A stretch of 64,000 nucleotides of DNA from an uncultured Brachybacterium sp. (GCF_947500705.1 NZ_CANMSY010000001.1:248001-312000); one strand, 5' to 3'; shown: positions 1 to 12,949, numbered from the stretch's first letter. Program-made: numbers and translations. The notes: a model not told the origin generated them from the letters alone.

Positions 1-1583
1 ACCAGCGGGTGGAGGTGGATGGCCTTGCCCTCGACCAGCTGCGGCTCGAACGCCTGGATGCCCAGACGGTGCAGGGTGGGCGCGCGGTTCAGCAGCACGG
101 GGTGCTCGGTGATGACCTCTTCGAGGACATCCCACACCTCGGGGCGTGCCCGCTCGACCATCCGCTTGGCGGCCTTGACGTTCTGGGCGTGGCTGAGCTC
201 GACCAGGCGCTTCATCACGAAGGGCTTGAAGAGCTCGAGCGCCATGCCCTTGGGCAGGCCGCACTGGTGCAGATGCAGCTGGGGGCCGTTCACGATGACG
301 GAGCGGGCGGAGTAGTCCACGCGCTTGCCGAGCAGGTTCTGACGGAATCGACCCTGCTTGCCCTTGAGCATGTCCGAGAGCGACTTCAGCGGGCGGTTGC
401 CCGGTCCGGTGACCGGACGGCCGCGACGGCCGTTGTCGAACAGCGAGTCGACCGACTCCTGCAGCATCCGCTTCTCGTTGTTCACGATGATCTCGGGGGC
501 ACCGAGATCCAGCAGCCGCTTGAGGCGGTTGTTGCGGTTGATCACGCGACGGTACAGGTCGTTGAGATCGGAGGTCGCGAAGCGGCCGCCGTCCAGCTGC
601 ACCATCGGACGCAGATCCGGCGGGATCACCGGGACGGCATCCAGCACCATGCCCACGGGCGAATTGGTGGTGGTGAGGAAGGCGGAGACGACCTTGAGAC
701 GCTTGAGCGCGCGGGCCTTCTTCTGCCCCTTGCCGGTGGCGATGATCTCGCGCAGCAGCACCGACTCGGCTTCGAGGTCGAAGTCGGCCAGACGACGCTG
801 GATCGCCTCGGCGCCCATGCCGCCCTCGAAGTAGGTGCCGTAGCGCAGCTTCATCGCACGGTAGAGCTGCTCGTCACCCTCGAGGTCAGCGACCTTGAGG
901 GTCTTGAAGCGCTCCCAGATGCGGGTGATGCGGTCGATCTCCGCGTCGTACTTCTTGCGGATCTGGGCCTGCTCACGCTCACCGGAGTCGCGGACCTTGC
1001 GCTTCGCGTCGGCCTTGGCACCCTCCTCCTCGAGCTGGGCGAGGTCCTTCTCCGCCGAGAGCGCACGGTTGTTGATCGCGGAATCGCGCTCGTTCTCGAG
1101 CTCCTTGACCTCGAGATCGAAGCGGGCCTGGAGATCCGGCATGTCGTCGTGACGTGCCTGATCATCCACTGCCGTGATCATGTAGGCGGCGAAGTAGATG
1201 ATCTTCTCGAGATCCTTCGGCGCGAGGTCCAGCAGGTAGCCCAGGCGGCTGGGCACGCCCTTGAAGTACCAGATGTGGGTGACGGGAGCGGCGAGCTCCA
1301 CGTGCCCCATGCGCTCACGGCGCACGGAGGACTTGGTGACCTCCACGCCGCAGCGCTCGCAGATGATGCCCTTGAAGCGGACGCGCTTGTACTTGCCGCA
1401 GTAGCACTCCCAGTCCCTGGTGGGGCCGAAGATGCGCTCGCAGAAGAGGCCGTCCATCTCTGGCTTCAGGGTGCGGTAGTTGATGGTCTCCGGCTTCTTG
1501 ACCTCGCCGTGGGACCAGCCGCGGATGTCTTCGGGCGTCGCAAGACCGATGCGCAGCTCGTCGAAGGTATTGACGTCGATCAC
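1..1583 (-). CDS. rpoC: RNA polymerase subunit beta' (RpoC), N-terminal part
   Basis: Largest subunit of RNA polymerase, forming the clamp and half of the catalytic cleft. Only about the first 527 residues are here; the gene runs off the left edge shortly before the catalytic NADFDGD loop would be reached. The start is a GTG with GAAGGA five bases upstream, giving [19 protein letters not shown], the usual actinobacterial N-terminus. The zinc-ribbon [19 protein letters not shown] and the block [19 protein letters not shown] are intact. A charged coiled-coil stretch lies around residues 180-240. It lies 114 bp downstream of rpoB and is presumably co-transcribed with it, with a nested hairpin between. 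Identity is certain; only the missing C-terminus is unknown. Confidence 0.98.
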   Translation of the reverse strand, partial: MIDVNTFDELRIGLATPEDIRGWSHGEVKKPETINYRTLKPEMDGLFCERIFGPTRDWECYCGKYKRVRFKGIICERCGVEVTKSSVRRERMGHVELAAPVTHIWYFKGVPSRLGYLLDLAPKDLEKIIYFAAYMITAVDDQARHDDMPDLQARFDLEVKELENERDSAINNRALSAEKDLAQLEEEGAKADAKRKVRDSGEREQAQIRKKYDAEIDRITRIWERFKTLKVADLEGDEQLYRAMKLRYGTYFEGGMGAEAIQRRLADFDLEAESVLLREIIATGKGQKKARALKRLKVVSAFLTTTNSPVGMVLDAVPVIPPDLRPMVQLDGGRFATSDLNDLYRRVINRNNRLKRLLDLGAPEIIVNNEKRMLQESVDSLFDNGRRGRPVTGPGNRPLKSLSDMLKGKQGRFRQNLLGKRVDYSARSVIVNGPQLHLHQCGLPKGMALELFKPFVMKRLVELSHAQNVKAAKRMVERARPEVWDVLEEVITEHPVLLNRAPTLHRLGIQAFEPQLVEGKAIHLHPL

Positions 1584-1638
1584 AGGTGTCCTTCTCTCGA
1601 TCGGAAGAGTGGTGTCTGAGGGAACGGGGTCGAGGGCG

Positions 1639-1690
1639 GGGCTCAGGGGGCGGGAGCGGCATCACGCCGCTCCCCCACGGGCCTGAGCCC
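1639..1690 (-). other. Nested hairpin between rpoB and rpoC
   Basis: Two nested inverted repeats lie just after the rpoB stop. The outer arms are GGGCTCAGG (1639-1647) and CCTGAGCCC (1682-1690). The inner arms are GGGAGCGGC (1652-1660) and GCCGCTCCC (1666-1674), with a 5-nt loop. There is no U-tract on either side. It could be a partial attenuator or an RNase processing or stability structure setting the rpoB:rpoC ratio. That role is inference; the pairing is directly visible. Confidence 0.6.
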
Positions 1691-1697
1691 GCGTCCC

Positions 1698-5186
<3,489 letters not shown>

Positions 5187-5309
5187 GGGGGGTCCTTCCA
5201 CAGGCCGATGACGGAATCCCAGGCGCGGCGAACACCCGTCTGGCGGTGGAGCAGACAATGTGGTGAACAGAGCGGCAGAACCGACGGGCGACGCGCAGCG
5301 CAAGGACCG

Positions 5310-5338
5310 AGCATACAGAAATTCGCGGATGGACACAA
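5310..5338 (-). promoter_or_regulatory. rpoBC promoter (proximal)
   Basis: On the minus strand TTGTGT (5333-5338) is separated by 17 nt from TATGCT (5310-5315), a good housekeeping sigma-70-type match. Transcription would start near 5303, leaving a leader of about 115 nt before the TTG start of rpoB. The same -10 hexamer appears in front of the tRNA-Trp/secE operon. Confidence 0.65.
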
Positions 5339-5485
5339 GTGCCGCAACGCGACCGGTCCATCCACGTCGGCCGCTATATGCCTGGCGCAGAGGTTCTGTC
5401 GGTGCTTCCTGCCCGTCTGTCTCGACCGGCCCGGCGGTGTCGACACACCGGGCACGCGCAGCAGGAACAGCTCCGTACGGGAAAA

Positions 5486-5514
5486 AGCATGAACGGTAAT
5501 CTCCCCAGAGTCAA
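5486..5514 (-). promoter_or_regulatory. Possible upstream rpoBC promoter
   Basis: TTGACT (5509-5514), a 17-nt spacer and CATGCT (5486-5491) on the minus strand. The -35 is strong and the -10 weaker than in the proximal promoter. Together with it, and the terminator at 5659-5698, this accounts for the 588-bp stretch 5187-5774. I see no gene in that stretch. Confidence 0.4.
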
Positions 5515-5658
5515 GCAGGCAGGGCCCCGCCCGGAGTGTCGGGGCACGTCAGGGCACCTTTGGACACTTTCATCGCTCCGTGCCGACGGCGCGGACCCGG
5601 CGCCGCTCCGCACCGCGAGGTCAGCCGGGCACCGCGCGCGGGCCCGGCCCCGCACAGC

Positions 5659-5698
5659 ATGCGGGGCCGCATCTCCCCCAGGAGATACGGCCCCGCAT
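5659..5698 (-). terminator. Terminator after the subtilisin-like protease gene
   Basis: An 18-nt inverted repeat with a 4-nt loop, about 76 bp past the protease stop. One position is not Watson-Crick. In minus-strand RNA it is a G-U wobble, so the stem is fully paired; in plus-strand RNA it would be C-A. This points to a minus-strand terminator. There is no U-tract, as is common in high-GC actinobacteria. Confidence 0.75.
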
Positions 5699-5774
5699 GA
5701 TCTGCCTCACCGTCCCTGTCCTGCACCGGGATTCAGGGCCGGAGCTCAGGGCCGGAGCTCCGAGCACACCGTGC

Positions 5775-8700
5775 TCAGCTTCGGCGCCTCAGCGCGATCA
5801 GCGCCCCGCCGGCCAGCAGGAGCGCCGCCGCAGCCCCGAGCGGTGCGAGGGCGTCGGTGCCGGTGCGGGCGAGCGGATCGCCCGAGCCCTTGCCGGAACC
5901 CTCTGCCGGGCCGGGGCCCTGTCCCCCACCGCTGCCGGCTCCGCCTCCGGAGCCGTCCTCACCGCCGCCGTCACCGCCGTCACCGCCACCGGGTGCCACG
6001 GCCGGCAGGATCAGATAGGAGGCCTGCGAGGGTCCCGAGAAGGTCAGCCTCCCGTCAGCCCAGGTGGAGGTCACCGGCAGGCGAGTTCCGTCCGCCAGCA
6101 GCCGGATGACGCGCTCGCCCTCCGCACCGGGCACGGCGATGACGGATTCCAGGGAGCCATAGGCGTTGGCGAGCGTCACCACTCGGCCGGTGCCTTCCTC
6201 GGCGGCGTCGCTGGTGGCGGTCAGCGAGTCATCGCTGCGGAATGTCGCCGTCGCGCTCACGTCGCCCGCGGTGAGGGTCACCTGCTGCAGGGCCACCGTC
6301 ACGGTGATCTCGAGCTCGATCGCCTCGCCGTCGGTGCTGAGGACCGGGTCGCCGGCCGCGTCGACCACGAGGACTCGCACCGGCTGTTCACCGTCGAGCA
6401 GCACCGTTCCCGGAGCGAGGCGCAGGGAGTATCCCGCCGCCGCCGCGGCCTCGGCGTCACCGTCGAGCGTCACCCGGAAGCTCGCGAGCGCCGCCCGGGC
6501 CAGCGCGGCCTGATCGCCCAGCTCCTCGCGGTGGATGCTCAGCTCCACGGTCTCGGGACCGCTGATCCCCAGTTCGGCCTCGGCGGCGACGACCTCGAAG
6601 ACCCGCTCCTCGGTGCTCGTGTTGCCGGCGAGGTCGGTGGCGAGCACCGTGAGGGTGTGCGTCCCCTCCTCGAGCTCGGCAGTGGGCACCTGGGCGTCCA
6701 GCTCGGCCTGCGCGGCACGGGTGCTGGCGCCGAAGGTCGTGACCTCGCCCTGCAGCTCGCGCAGATCGAACAGCGCGTCCTCGAGCGTGTGCTCCTCGGT
6801 GGCCAGGTCGGTGGAGGCGTCATGGACCACCTCGCCGTCCAGCAGCACCTGCATCCCGGCCAGGTTCTCGTCCTCTGCGGAGACCTCGATCTCGCGGGCA
6901 TCATCGATGACCTCGCCGTCGGCCAGGTTCGCCACGGCGATCCGAGGGACGTCCTGGTCGAGGATGACGGGGATCAGGCCCAGCAGCACATTGCCGTTGG
7001 AGTCCATGAACTCGACCAGCAGCGTGTCGCCGTCGGCCACGGAGATCTCGGTGGAGAAGTCGCGGAGGTTGGACTGCTCCCCCGGGCTCCCGATGTCGAA
7101 CCGTTCGATGACGGTCGAATCGTTCAGCCGCAGCCCGTAGCCCCAGCCGTCATCGGAGGCGGTGCCGGCCACGGTCACCTGCTCGGTGTTCGCGTAGAGG
7201 GTGCCGCCCACCAGCAGGGGTTCGTCGATCTGCAGGGTGGGCGCCGTGACATCGAAGTAGAGACGCACCCCGCGGTCATAGCGGAGCGTGCCCTCCGCGT
7301 CCTCGACGACCATGCGGAAGTGGTTCTCTCCGGTGGCGACGGGGAGCTCGATGGCGAAGCCGCCGTCCTCCGCGATCTGGGCCGCGATCGGCTCCGGGTC
7401 GGTGTGCTGTCCGTCCTCGCCCACTCGGCTGCCCGGGGTCAGGGAGATCGTGCCCCCTGCCGGGAAGTCACCGCGCAGGGTGAAGACGCTGCCGTCGGCG
7501 TTCACGTCCGGTGTGTCCGCGGGGACGAAGCAGGCCGCCTGCTCGAGCACGCAGTCGGCGTTGGTGATCTCGGGCATCGCCCAGGTCGCCTCGGGAGCCC
7601 GCCCGGAGATCGTGACCGACTGCGAGCTGGTGTTCACGCCGTCCGAGGCGGAGAGGGTGAACACTGCCGCGCTCGCGCCCGGAGTCACCGTGATCTCGAA
7701 GCTGCCATCCTCGGCGACCGGAGCCGTGGCCTCACCCGAGGCGACGCTGAGCTCGGCACCCTCGCGCTCATCGACGACCGTGCCGGACACCGTGAGGGTG
7801 CCGTCCTCACCGATCACCGCGTGGCCCTGCGCGTCGGCCTCCATCGCGGTGATGGTGAGCTCGGGAGCGAGCGAGTCATAGGTGACCGGGACGCTCTGCT
7901 CCTGCAGCACGGACCCGTCGGCGCCGAGGCCTTCGACGAGGAACTCCTGCGCACCCTCGACCAGCGGGAGGGAGTGACGGAAGCGCCCCTCGGGGGCTTC
8001 CACCGTCTGGTCGCCGACGCGCACTGCGACGATGTCGGAGGAGACATAGCCGCTCAGCAGCAGCGACCCGTCCTGCACCAGCAGCGACTGCGGGCCGAGA
8101 ACGCCCTGCTCGAGCTGCGAGGCGTTCGCGATCAGCATCGTCGAGGACTCGAAGACCTTCGTCCCGACGCCGAGGTTGAAGCCCGCATCGAGCACCGAGA
8201 CGGTGACGAAGGGGACCTCCTGCGGGTCGATCTCGATCGAGTAGCTGCCATCAGGCGCCTCGGTCACCGGGATGTCCTCGCCGGCGGCGCCGGTCACGGT
8301 GGGCGGGGCGAGGATGCCGGAGCCGTCCTCGAGGACCGAGAAGGTGAGCAGTCCGGCCTCATAGGGACCGAACTCCACCTCGGGCGCGGTGGCGTCGATC
8401 CCGAAGGAGAAGTCGGTGCTCTGCCACTCCTGCTCCGCACCGAGCCGGGCCTGGACCCGATAGGTGTACTGCCCGTCCGGCAGCGCGGCGTAGTCCACCG
8501 CCTGCGGGTCATAGAGCGTGCCGTCGAAGGCGGCACCGGTCCACTGGAGCTCGCGGGGATCGGCGACCAGTCCCCAGTCGCCGAGCAGGTTGCGATAGAC
8601 CGCCTGCTCCTGGCCGAGTACCTTCACCTGCGTTCCCGAGGCGTCCAGCACGGTGTAGCGGATGTCCGAAGCGTTGCGCATCGTCACCAGGTTCGGAGCG

Positions 8701-11093
8701 ATGGTGTCCATATCGCCGTCGCCGTTGGGCGAGAGCCAGAACTCGCCGATGGCGCTGACCAGCGGGAGGGTGGAGCCGCCCCAGGTCGTGATCAGCTCGC
8801 TCTGCACGCCGACGCCCTCGAGCTGCTCACCCACAGGGAGCACGATCGGCTCGGCATTCCAGTCGCCGGCGAAGCCGAGGAAGGGCACGGAGAGGTCAGA
8901 CTGGGCCGCGTCGGTCGAGGTGAATCGCACCCAGCCGCCGGTGAAGTGATCTGCACCGCTCTCGGGGGTGACGGTGACCTGGACGGATGCGGTGCCCTCG
9001 GCAGGGACGGTCACCGAGTCCGGCGTCGTCACGGAGCCGGCGGAGCTGCGCACCTCGGTGGTGCCGCCGACGCCATTGGTCTCAGCCAGCAGGATGGTGC
9101 TCGGGAGGGTGAACTCCGCGGCGGCGTCGCCGCTGTTGGTGAGCGTCACGGAGAAGGTGGCGGGTCCGGTGATCTCGCGCAGCGCGGCGGCGCCCTCACC
9201 GTCGACGGTGGCGATGACCTGGGAGTCCAGCGCCCGATCGATCTGGGCCAGGCCTGCACCGACCTGACGCGGAGAGGCCGACGGGACGTCCGAGCCCTCC
9301 TCGACAGGGATCATCGCCGTGTTCATCAGCATGATCTTCGCGAGATCCACCCGTGCGGCTCCGGTCACGTCGGGACGGGTCTGCTCGAGATGCTGGAGCA
9401 CCAGCGCAGTCATCCCGGCGACGTTCGGGGAAGCCATCGAGGTGCCGGAGTTCATGCCGTAGGTGCCGTCGTTGAACGTGGAGTACACGTTGCCGCCGAT
9501 ACCGGCGATCTCGGGCTCGAAGTCGAGCGTCGGGGTCGAACCCCATGAGGTGAAGCTCGAGGGGTCCAGGGAACTCGCGCTCGCACGCACATCGACCTCG
9601 TCGGTGATGCGCAGCGTGGTCTCCCCGGCCGCGATGGCAGTCCTCAGCTCGAGGCCGACAGAGTTGCTGACGGTGATGCCGGGCAGGGTGAAGCTCTCCA
9701 CCCCGGCCATTGCGAAGGCTGCGTCCTCCGTGTTGAAGACGACCACGCCTCCGGCGTTGGCCGTGATCGCGTTCTCGTACTTCTCGGCGAAGGAGATCTC
9801 ACCGCGGGAGATGAGCGCGTAGGCGCCGTCCAGATCCAAGCCGTCGATGTCCGCCGCGGTGGCGAGGCCCAGGTCGACCAGACGGTGCGACTGGTCGTCG
9901 AGGGTTCCGGTGGCGGGCGAGTAGGGAACGCCTTCGGTCTCATCGTTCACGTAGGCCATCAGCTGGGTGAGGACCGAGTTGTCGATGGAGGCGACGGTCA
10001 GCGCGGAACCCAGGGTGCCCGGCGCGCCGACAGTGCCGTCGTCATGGAGCCCGTAGAGATCGTCGGCGACCCCGCCGGGCGAGAAGTTCTGGCCGTCGTT
10101 GCCGGCGGCGATCACCGAGACGACTCCCGCGTCACGGGCGGATTCGATCGCGAGGGAGCTGGCGTCGGAGGCATTCTTCTGCCCGTTGGAGGACCCGAGC
10201 GACAGGTTGATCACGACGGCGCCCTGCTTCACCGAGTCCTCGATCGCGGCGACGATGTCGGAGTCGGTGGCGCCGCCGCCGGAGTTCGAGAACACCTTCA
10301 TCGCGAGCAGCTGCGCATTGGGGGCCGCGCCGTCCAGCTCCCCGGTCCGCTCGAAATCTTCGGGGTGGTCGCCCTCTGAGCCGTTGGCCGCGGCGATGCC
10401 GCCGACGTGCTGGCCGTGCGCATCGACCACGCCGTCCTTGATCACGAAGTTCTCGTCGGCATAGTTGTAGCCGTCGGGGATCTTGCAGGTGAATCCGGCC
10501 TCGGCAGCCGGATTGATCTCCGAGATCGCGGCGGCGCCGCAGTCGTCGAGCTCCATGGCGGGGTGGCTCGGATCCAGACCGGAGTCGATGATCGAGATGA
10601 CCATTCCGGTGCCGTCCACTCCGTGGCTGTCGAACGCTGCGGGCACGCCCTGCAGGTCGCGCGCGGTGTGCTCGGTGCGCTCGTACACCCGCTCCCGACG
10701 GACCGAGAGCACCTCCGGCTCGAGCGAGAGGGCGGCGAGCCGGTCCCCCGGCACGGAGGCGGAGAACCCGTTGACCAGGTAACCGAACTGCCGGTCGACG
10801 ACGAGCCCGTGCCGCTGGGACCAGGTGTCGATCAGGGACTGCTGGGCCTGCAGCCGTGAGCTCTCCTGTGACATCGAGAGCGTCGAGGCCTTGCCCTTCA
10901 GGAGCACCACGACGTCCACCGGATCGGAGGTGACATCGTCCGGGAGGCTGGGAATCCCCTCGACCGGGCTGGGTGCGGCCGGTGGCGTCGGCGCCTCCGG
11001 GGTCGCGACCGCGGTGCTCATGCCGAGACCGAGGGTCCCGATCAGCAGTGCGCCGGACAGAGCGGCGAGACGACGAAGCGGCCGTAATGGCAC
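5775..11093 (-). CDS. Large secreted subtilisin-family (S8) protease with LARTG wall anchor
   Basis: A 1772-residue cell-surface serine protease. It has an N-terminal signal peptide (about 1-32), a propeptide-like region, and the S8 catalytic domain with Asp170 (ISIIDSGLDPSHP), His226 (DAHGQHVGG) and Ser552 (GTSMASPNVAGM). A protease-associated insert lies around 400-500. About 1000 residues of beta-sandwich, Ig-like segments follow, then a Gly/Ser-rich stalk. The C-terminus has a sorting signal: LARTG (1741-1745), a hydrophobic helix and the tail RRRS. LAxTG motifs are typical of class E sortases. The usual GHGTH around the His is AHGQH here. It sits between rplL and rpoB with its own terminator, so it is a separate unit inside a normally tight ribosomal/polymerase locus. 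The substrate is unknown. Confidence 0.9.
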   Translation of the reverse strand: MPLRPLRRLAALSGALLIGTLGLGMSTAVATPEAPTPPAAPSPVEGIPSLPDDVTSDPVDVVVLLKGKASTLSMSQESSRLQAQQSLIDTWSQRHGLVVDRQFGYLVNGFSASVPGDRLAALSLEPEVLSVRRERVYERTEHTARDLQGVPAAFDSHGVDGTGMVISIIDSGLDPSHPAMELDDCGAAAISEINPAAEAGFTCKIPDGYNYADENFVIKDGVVDAHGQHVGGIAAANGSEGDHPEDFERTGELDGAAPNAQLLAMKVFSNSGGGATDSDIVAAIEDSVKQGAVVINLSLGSSNGQKNASDASSLAIESARDAGVVSVIAAGNDGQNFSPGGVADDLYGLHDDGTVGAPGTLGSALTVASIDNSVLTQLMAYVNDETEGVPYSPATGTLDDQSHRLVDLGLATAADIDGLDLDGAYALISRGEISFAEKYENAITANAGGVVVFNTEDAAFAMAGVESFTLPGITVSNSVGLELRTAIAAGETTLRITDEVDVRASASSLDPSSFTSWGSTPTLDFEPEIAGIGGNVYSTFNDGTYGMNSGTSMASPNVAGMTALVLQHLEQTRPDVTGAARVDLAKIMLMNTAMIPVEEGSDVPSASPRQVGAGLAQIDRALDSQVIATVDGEGAAALREITGPATFSVTLTNSGDAAAEFTLPSTILLAETNGVGGTTEVRSSAGSVTTPDSVTVPAEGTASVQVTVTPESGADHFTGGWVRFTSTDAAQSDLSVPFLGFAGDWNAEPIVLPVGEQLEGVGVQSELITTWGGSTLPLVSAIGEFWLSPNGDGDMDTIAPNLVTMRNASDIRYTVLDASGTQVKVLGQEQAVYRNLLGDWGLVADPRELQWTGAAFDGTLYDPQAVDYAALPDGQYTYRVQARLGAEQEWQSTDFSFGIDATAPEVEFGPYEAGLLTFSVLEDGSGILAPPTVTGAAGEDIPVTEAPDGSYSIEIDPQEVPFVTVSVLDAGFNLGVGTKVFESSTMLIANASQLEQGVLGPQSLLVQDGSLLLSGYVSSDIVAVRVGDQTVEAPEGRFRHSLPLVEGAQEFLVEGLGADGSVLQEQSVPVTYDSLAPELTITAMEADAQGHAVIGEDGTLTVSGTVVDEREGAELSVASGEATAPVAEDGSFEITVTPGASAAVFTLSASDGVNTSSQSVTISGRAPEATWAMPEITNADCVLEQAACFVPADTPDVNADGSVFTLRGDFPAGGTISLTPGSRVGEDGQHTDPEPIAAQIAEDGGFAIELPVATGENHFRMVVEDAEGTLRYDRGVRLYFDVTAPTLQIDEPLLVGGTLYANTEQVTVAGTASDDGWGYGLRLNDSTVIERFDIGSPGEQSNLRDFSTEISVADGDTLLVEFMDSNGNVLLGLIPVILDQDVPRIAVANLADGEVIDDAREIEVSAEDENLAGMQVLLDGEVVHDASTDLATEEHTLEDALFDLRELQGEVTTFGASTRAAQAELDAQVPTAELEEGTHTLTVLATDLAGNTSTEERVFEVVAAEAELGISGPETVELSIHREELGDQAALARAALASFRVTLDGDAEAAAAAGYSLRLAPGTVLLDGEQPVRVLVVDAAGDPVLSTDGEAIELEITVTVALQQVTLTAGDVSATATFRSDDSLTATSDAAEEGTGRVVTLANAYGSLESVIAVPGAEGERVIRLLADGTRLPVTSTWADGRLTFSGPSQASYLILPAVAPGGGDGGDGGGEDGSGGGAGSGGGQGPGPAEGSGKGSGDPLARTGTDALAPLGAAAALLLAGGALIALRRRS

Positions 11094-11240
11094 AGGGACT
11101 CCCGGAGTGATTCACGACATAGGCGTGCTCAGCCTATGGAGCATCCGGTGAACATTCCGCTGCTCGTTCACATCCGAAGGTCACGAAACGGTGACGGCGC
11201 GCTGATGCTCCCCCGGTGCGGCAGCGTCCCCGGGCGTGCA

Positions 11241-11273
11241 GAAGGGCCGCCCCGCATCGCGGGACGGCCCTTC
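11241..11273 (-). terminator. Terminator after rplL
   Basis: Arms GAAGGGCCG-C-CCCGC (11241-11255) and GCGGG-A-CGGCCCTTC (11259-11273) around a 3-nt loop, 55 bp past the rplL stop. The single irregular position is a U-G wobble in minus-strand RNA but C-A in plus-strand RNA, so it serves the rplJ-rplL transcript. Confidence 0.8.
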
Positions 11274-11327
11274 GGAAGCAGTACGACTGCCGTCAGATCG
11301 TGCGTACGCCGGAGCGCACGCCACGGA

Positions 11328-11714
11328 TCACTTGACGGAAGCGGACGCGCCGGCCTCTTCGAGCTTGGCCTTGGCGGCGTCGGCGTCTTCCTTCTTGACA
11401 CCCTCGAGGACAGCCTTGGGGGCCTCGTCGACGAGCGCCTTGGCCTCCTTCAGACCGAGGGAGGTGAGGGCGCGCACCTCCTTGATGACGGCGATCTTCG
11501 CGGAGCCGGCCGACTCGAGGATGACGTCGAACTCGGTCTGCTCCTCCTCGGCAGCGGCCTCGCCACCGGCGGCGCCACCGGCAGCGGCGACGGCCACGGG
11601 GGCAGCAGCGGTGACGTCGAAGACGTCCTCGAAGGTCTTCACGAACTCAGAGAGCTCGATGAGGGACATTTCCTTGAAAGCTTCGATGAGCTCGTCGTTG
11701 CTGAGCTTTGCCAT
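11328..11714 (-). CDS. rplL: 50S ribosomal protein bL12 (L7/L12)
   Basis: Stalk protein of the large ribosomal subunit, which recruits translation GTPases; 128 residues, the normal length. The start ATG at 11714 is preceded by AGGAAGGA at 8 nt and gives [20 protein letters not shown]. An N-terminal dimerisation domain, an Ala/Gly/Glu-rich hinge (about 38-58) and the C-terminal domain ([20 protein letters not shown], then [14 protein letters not shown]) are in the expected order. An upstream in-frame extension is not conserved. It is co-transcribed with rplJ, 142 bp upstream, and followed by a terminator. Confidence 0.97.
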   Translation of the reverse strand: MAKLSNDELIEAFKEMSLIELSEFVKTFEDVFDVTAAAPVAVAAAGGAAGGEAAAEEEQTEFDVILESAGSAKIAVIKEVRALTSLGLKEAKALVDEAPKAVLEGVKKEDADAAKAKLEEAGASASVK

Positions 11715-11856
11715 GGTGGCATTCCTTCCTATGGGCGGGACCTGCGTCCCTGCGGTATCGGTGGCGCACACGCGCCTGGTCTAGCAGTCCGGTCACCCAT
11801 GAGGGCTTCCGGGGACAGCGCTGAGGCTGTGAGGGCGAGGCCGGAGCCTCGGATCC

Positions 11857-12372
11857 TCAGGCTTCTTGCTTGGCCCGCAGCGCGTCCACGGTGCGTGCTG
11901 CCTTCGACAGCGGCGCCGCAAACGTGGCGGCGGCCTTGGACATCGACGCCTTCATGGCGCCGGCTGCCTTGGCCAGCAGGACCTCGCGGGACTCGAGGTC
12001 CGCGAGCTTCTGGACGTCTTCCTGCGAGAGCACATTGCCCTCGAAGAAGCCGGACTTGATCACGAGCTGATCGTGGGTCTTGGCGAAGTCACGCAGGGCC
12101 TTCGCGGGCCCCACCGGCTCACCCTTGATGAACGCGATAGCGGTGGGACCGCTGAGCGTGCCATCGAAGGCGTTGATGCCGGCCTCGCGGGCGGCGATCT
12201 CCGTGAGCGTGTTCTTCACCACGGCGTAAGTGGTCTCGGAACCCAGGGAGCGGCGAAGCTCCTTGAGATCCCCCACGCTGAGCCCGCGATACTCGGTGAT
12301 GACAGCGGCGTCGGACTCGCGGAAGAGCTCCGCGATCTCCGAGACGGCATCAACCTTTTCGGGGTTAGCCAT
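11857..12372 (-). CDS. rplJ: 50S ribosomal protein uL10
   Basis: Base of the ribosomal stalk; it binds 23S rRNA through its N-terminal domain and L7/L12 dimers through its C-terminal helix. The protein is 171 residues. The start ATG at 12372 has GGAAGGAGG immediately upstream (MANPEKVDAVSEIAELFRES). The open frame continues upstream, but that part overlaps the leader hairpin and is not L10-like. It shows the L10 core (AAVITEYRGLSVGDLKELR, TYAVVKNTLTEIAA) and an Ala/Lys-rich C-terminal helix. L10 or the L10-L12 complex normally represses its own mRNA through the leader, and a structured leader is present here. Confidence 0.97.
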   Translation of the reverse strand: MANPEKVDAVSEIAELFRESDAAVITEYRGLSVGDLKELRRSLGSETTYAVVKNTLTEIAAREAGINAFDGTLSGPTAIAFIKGEPVGPAKALRDFAKTHDQLVIKSGFFEGNVLSQEDVQKLADLESREVLLAKAAGAMKASMSKAAATFAAPLSKAARTVDALRAKQEA

Positions 12373-12620
12373 GGCCCTCCTTCCAGAGGTCTCTCGCCAC
12401 CGGGTGAAGAAGTCCTGGACACAGGAAAGGCCTCGACACGCAAGTGTCGAGGCCTCGAACGCTGTGGGCACCCGTGCCACGAAGGGCTCCAGCCGGGGCT
12501 GGATGGGCGCAACTGTGCGAAAGTCGCTTCTTCACCTGCGCAGGCCATCCCTGTCGGGATCTCTTCGGTCGTCCTCGGGGTCGAGCACGACAACCGGCGG
12601 TCTTCGGTAGAACCAGACTA
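12373..12620 (-). promoter_or_regulatory. rplJ leader region, candidate L10 autoregulatory leader
   Basis: A leader of about 240 nt lies between a possible -10 (TAGTCT, complement of 12615-12620) and rplJ. It contains a perfect 12-bp hairpin with a 4-nt loop at 12428-12455 (arm AGGCCTCGACAC). A small TCCTG...CAGGA hairpin follows, then the ribosome binding site. L10-binding leaders are known upstream of rplJ in many bacteria. I see no classical U-tract terminator, so control could be translational. Function is inferred from position and structure. Confidence 0.5.
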
Positions 12621-12676
12621 GACCAGACCGGTGCGCCACGCCATGGCGAGGACCGCGTTCTGCATCACATCGTCGG

Positions 12677-12746
12677 CCGGTCCGCTCCCCTAGCCGGTCC
12701 GCTCGCCCGCTCGCCCGGTCAGTCCGCTCGTCCGCCCGGTCCGCTC
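12677..12746. repeat. Three copies of an 11-bp direct repeat
   Basis: CCGGTCCGCTC occurs at 12677-12687, 12694-12704 and 12736-12746, with degenerate copies between, in the non-coding stretch between the rplA terminator and the rplJ leader. Together with the leader and the terminator at 12950-12985 this is what the 642-bp gap 12373-13014 holds. No convincing gene is present there. Confidence 0.6.
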
Positions 12747-12949
12747 GTCCGCTCCGCCACCGCGCCCGGCCCGAATCGTCGAGAACACCGCCTTCCCCCG
12801 GGAACGGCAGTGAGCGGTGGTTTCGAGCGGCGCGTCGCCCTGGAACTCACGACAGGTGCCGGTCGCGCACTGCTGCTGCGCGGACGGCACTGCTGCGGGG
12901 ACAGTGACGAGCAGGGCGTCGTCACCCTCCATCGTCCCGCGCCCGACGA

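Noticed and set aside
9-1619. Plus-strand open frame opposite rpoC
   Set aside because: The minus strand encodes RpoC with its zinc-ribbon motif; the plus frame is a codon-usage artefact.
5187-5336. N-terminal extension of RpoB
   Set aside because: Not conserved, overlaps the promoter, and a TTG with a strong ribosome binding site lies at 5186.
5580-9548. Plus-strand open frame of 1322 codons
   Set aside because: Antisense shadow of the protease gene; no recognisable motif and implausible composition.
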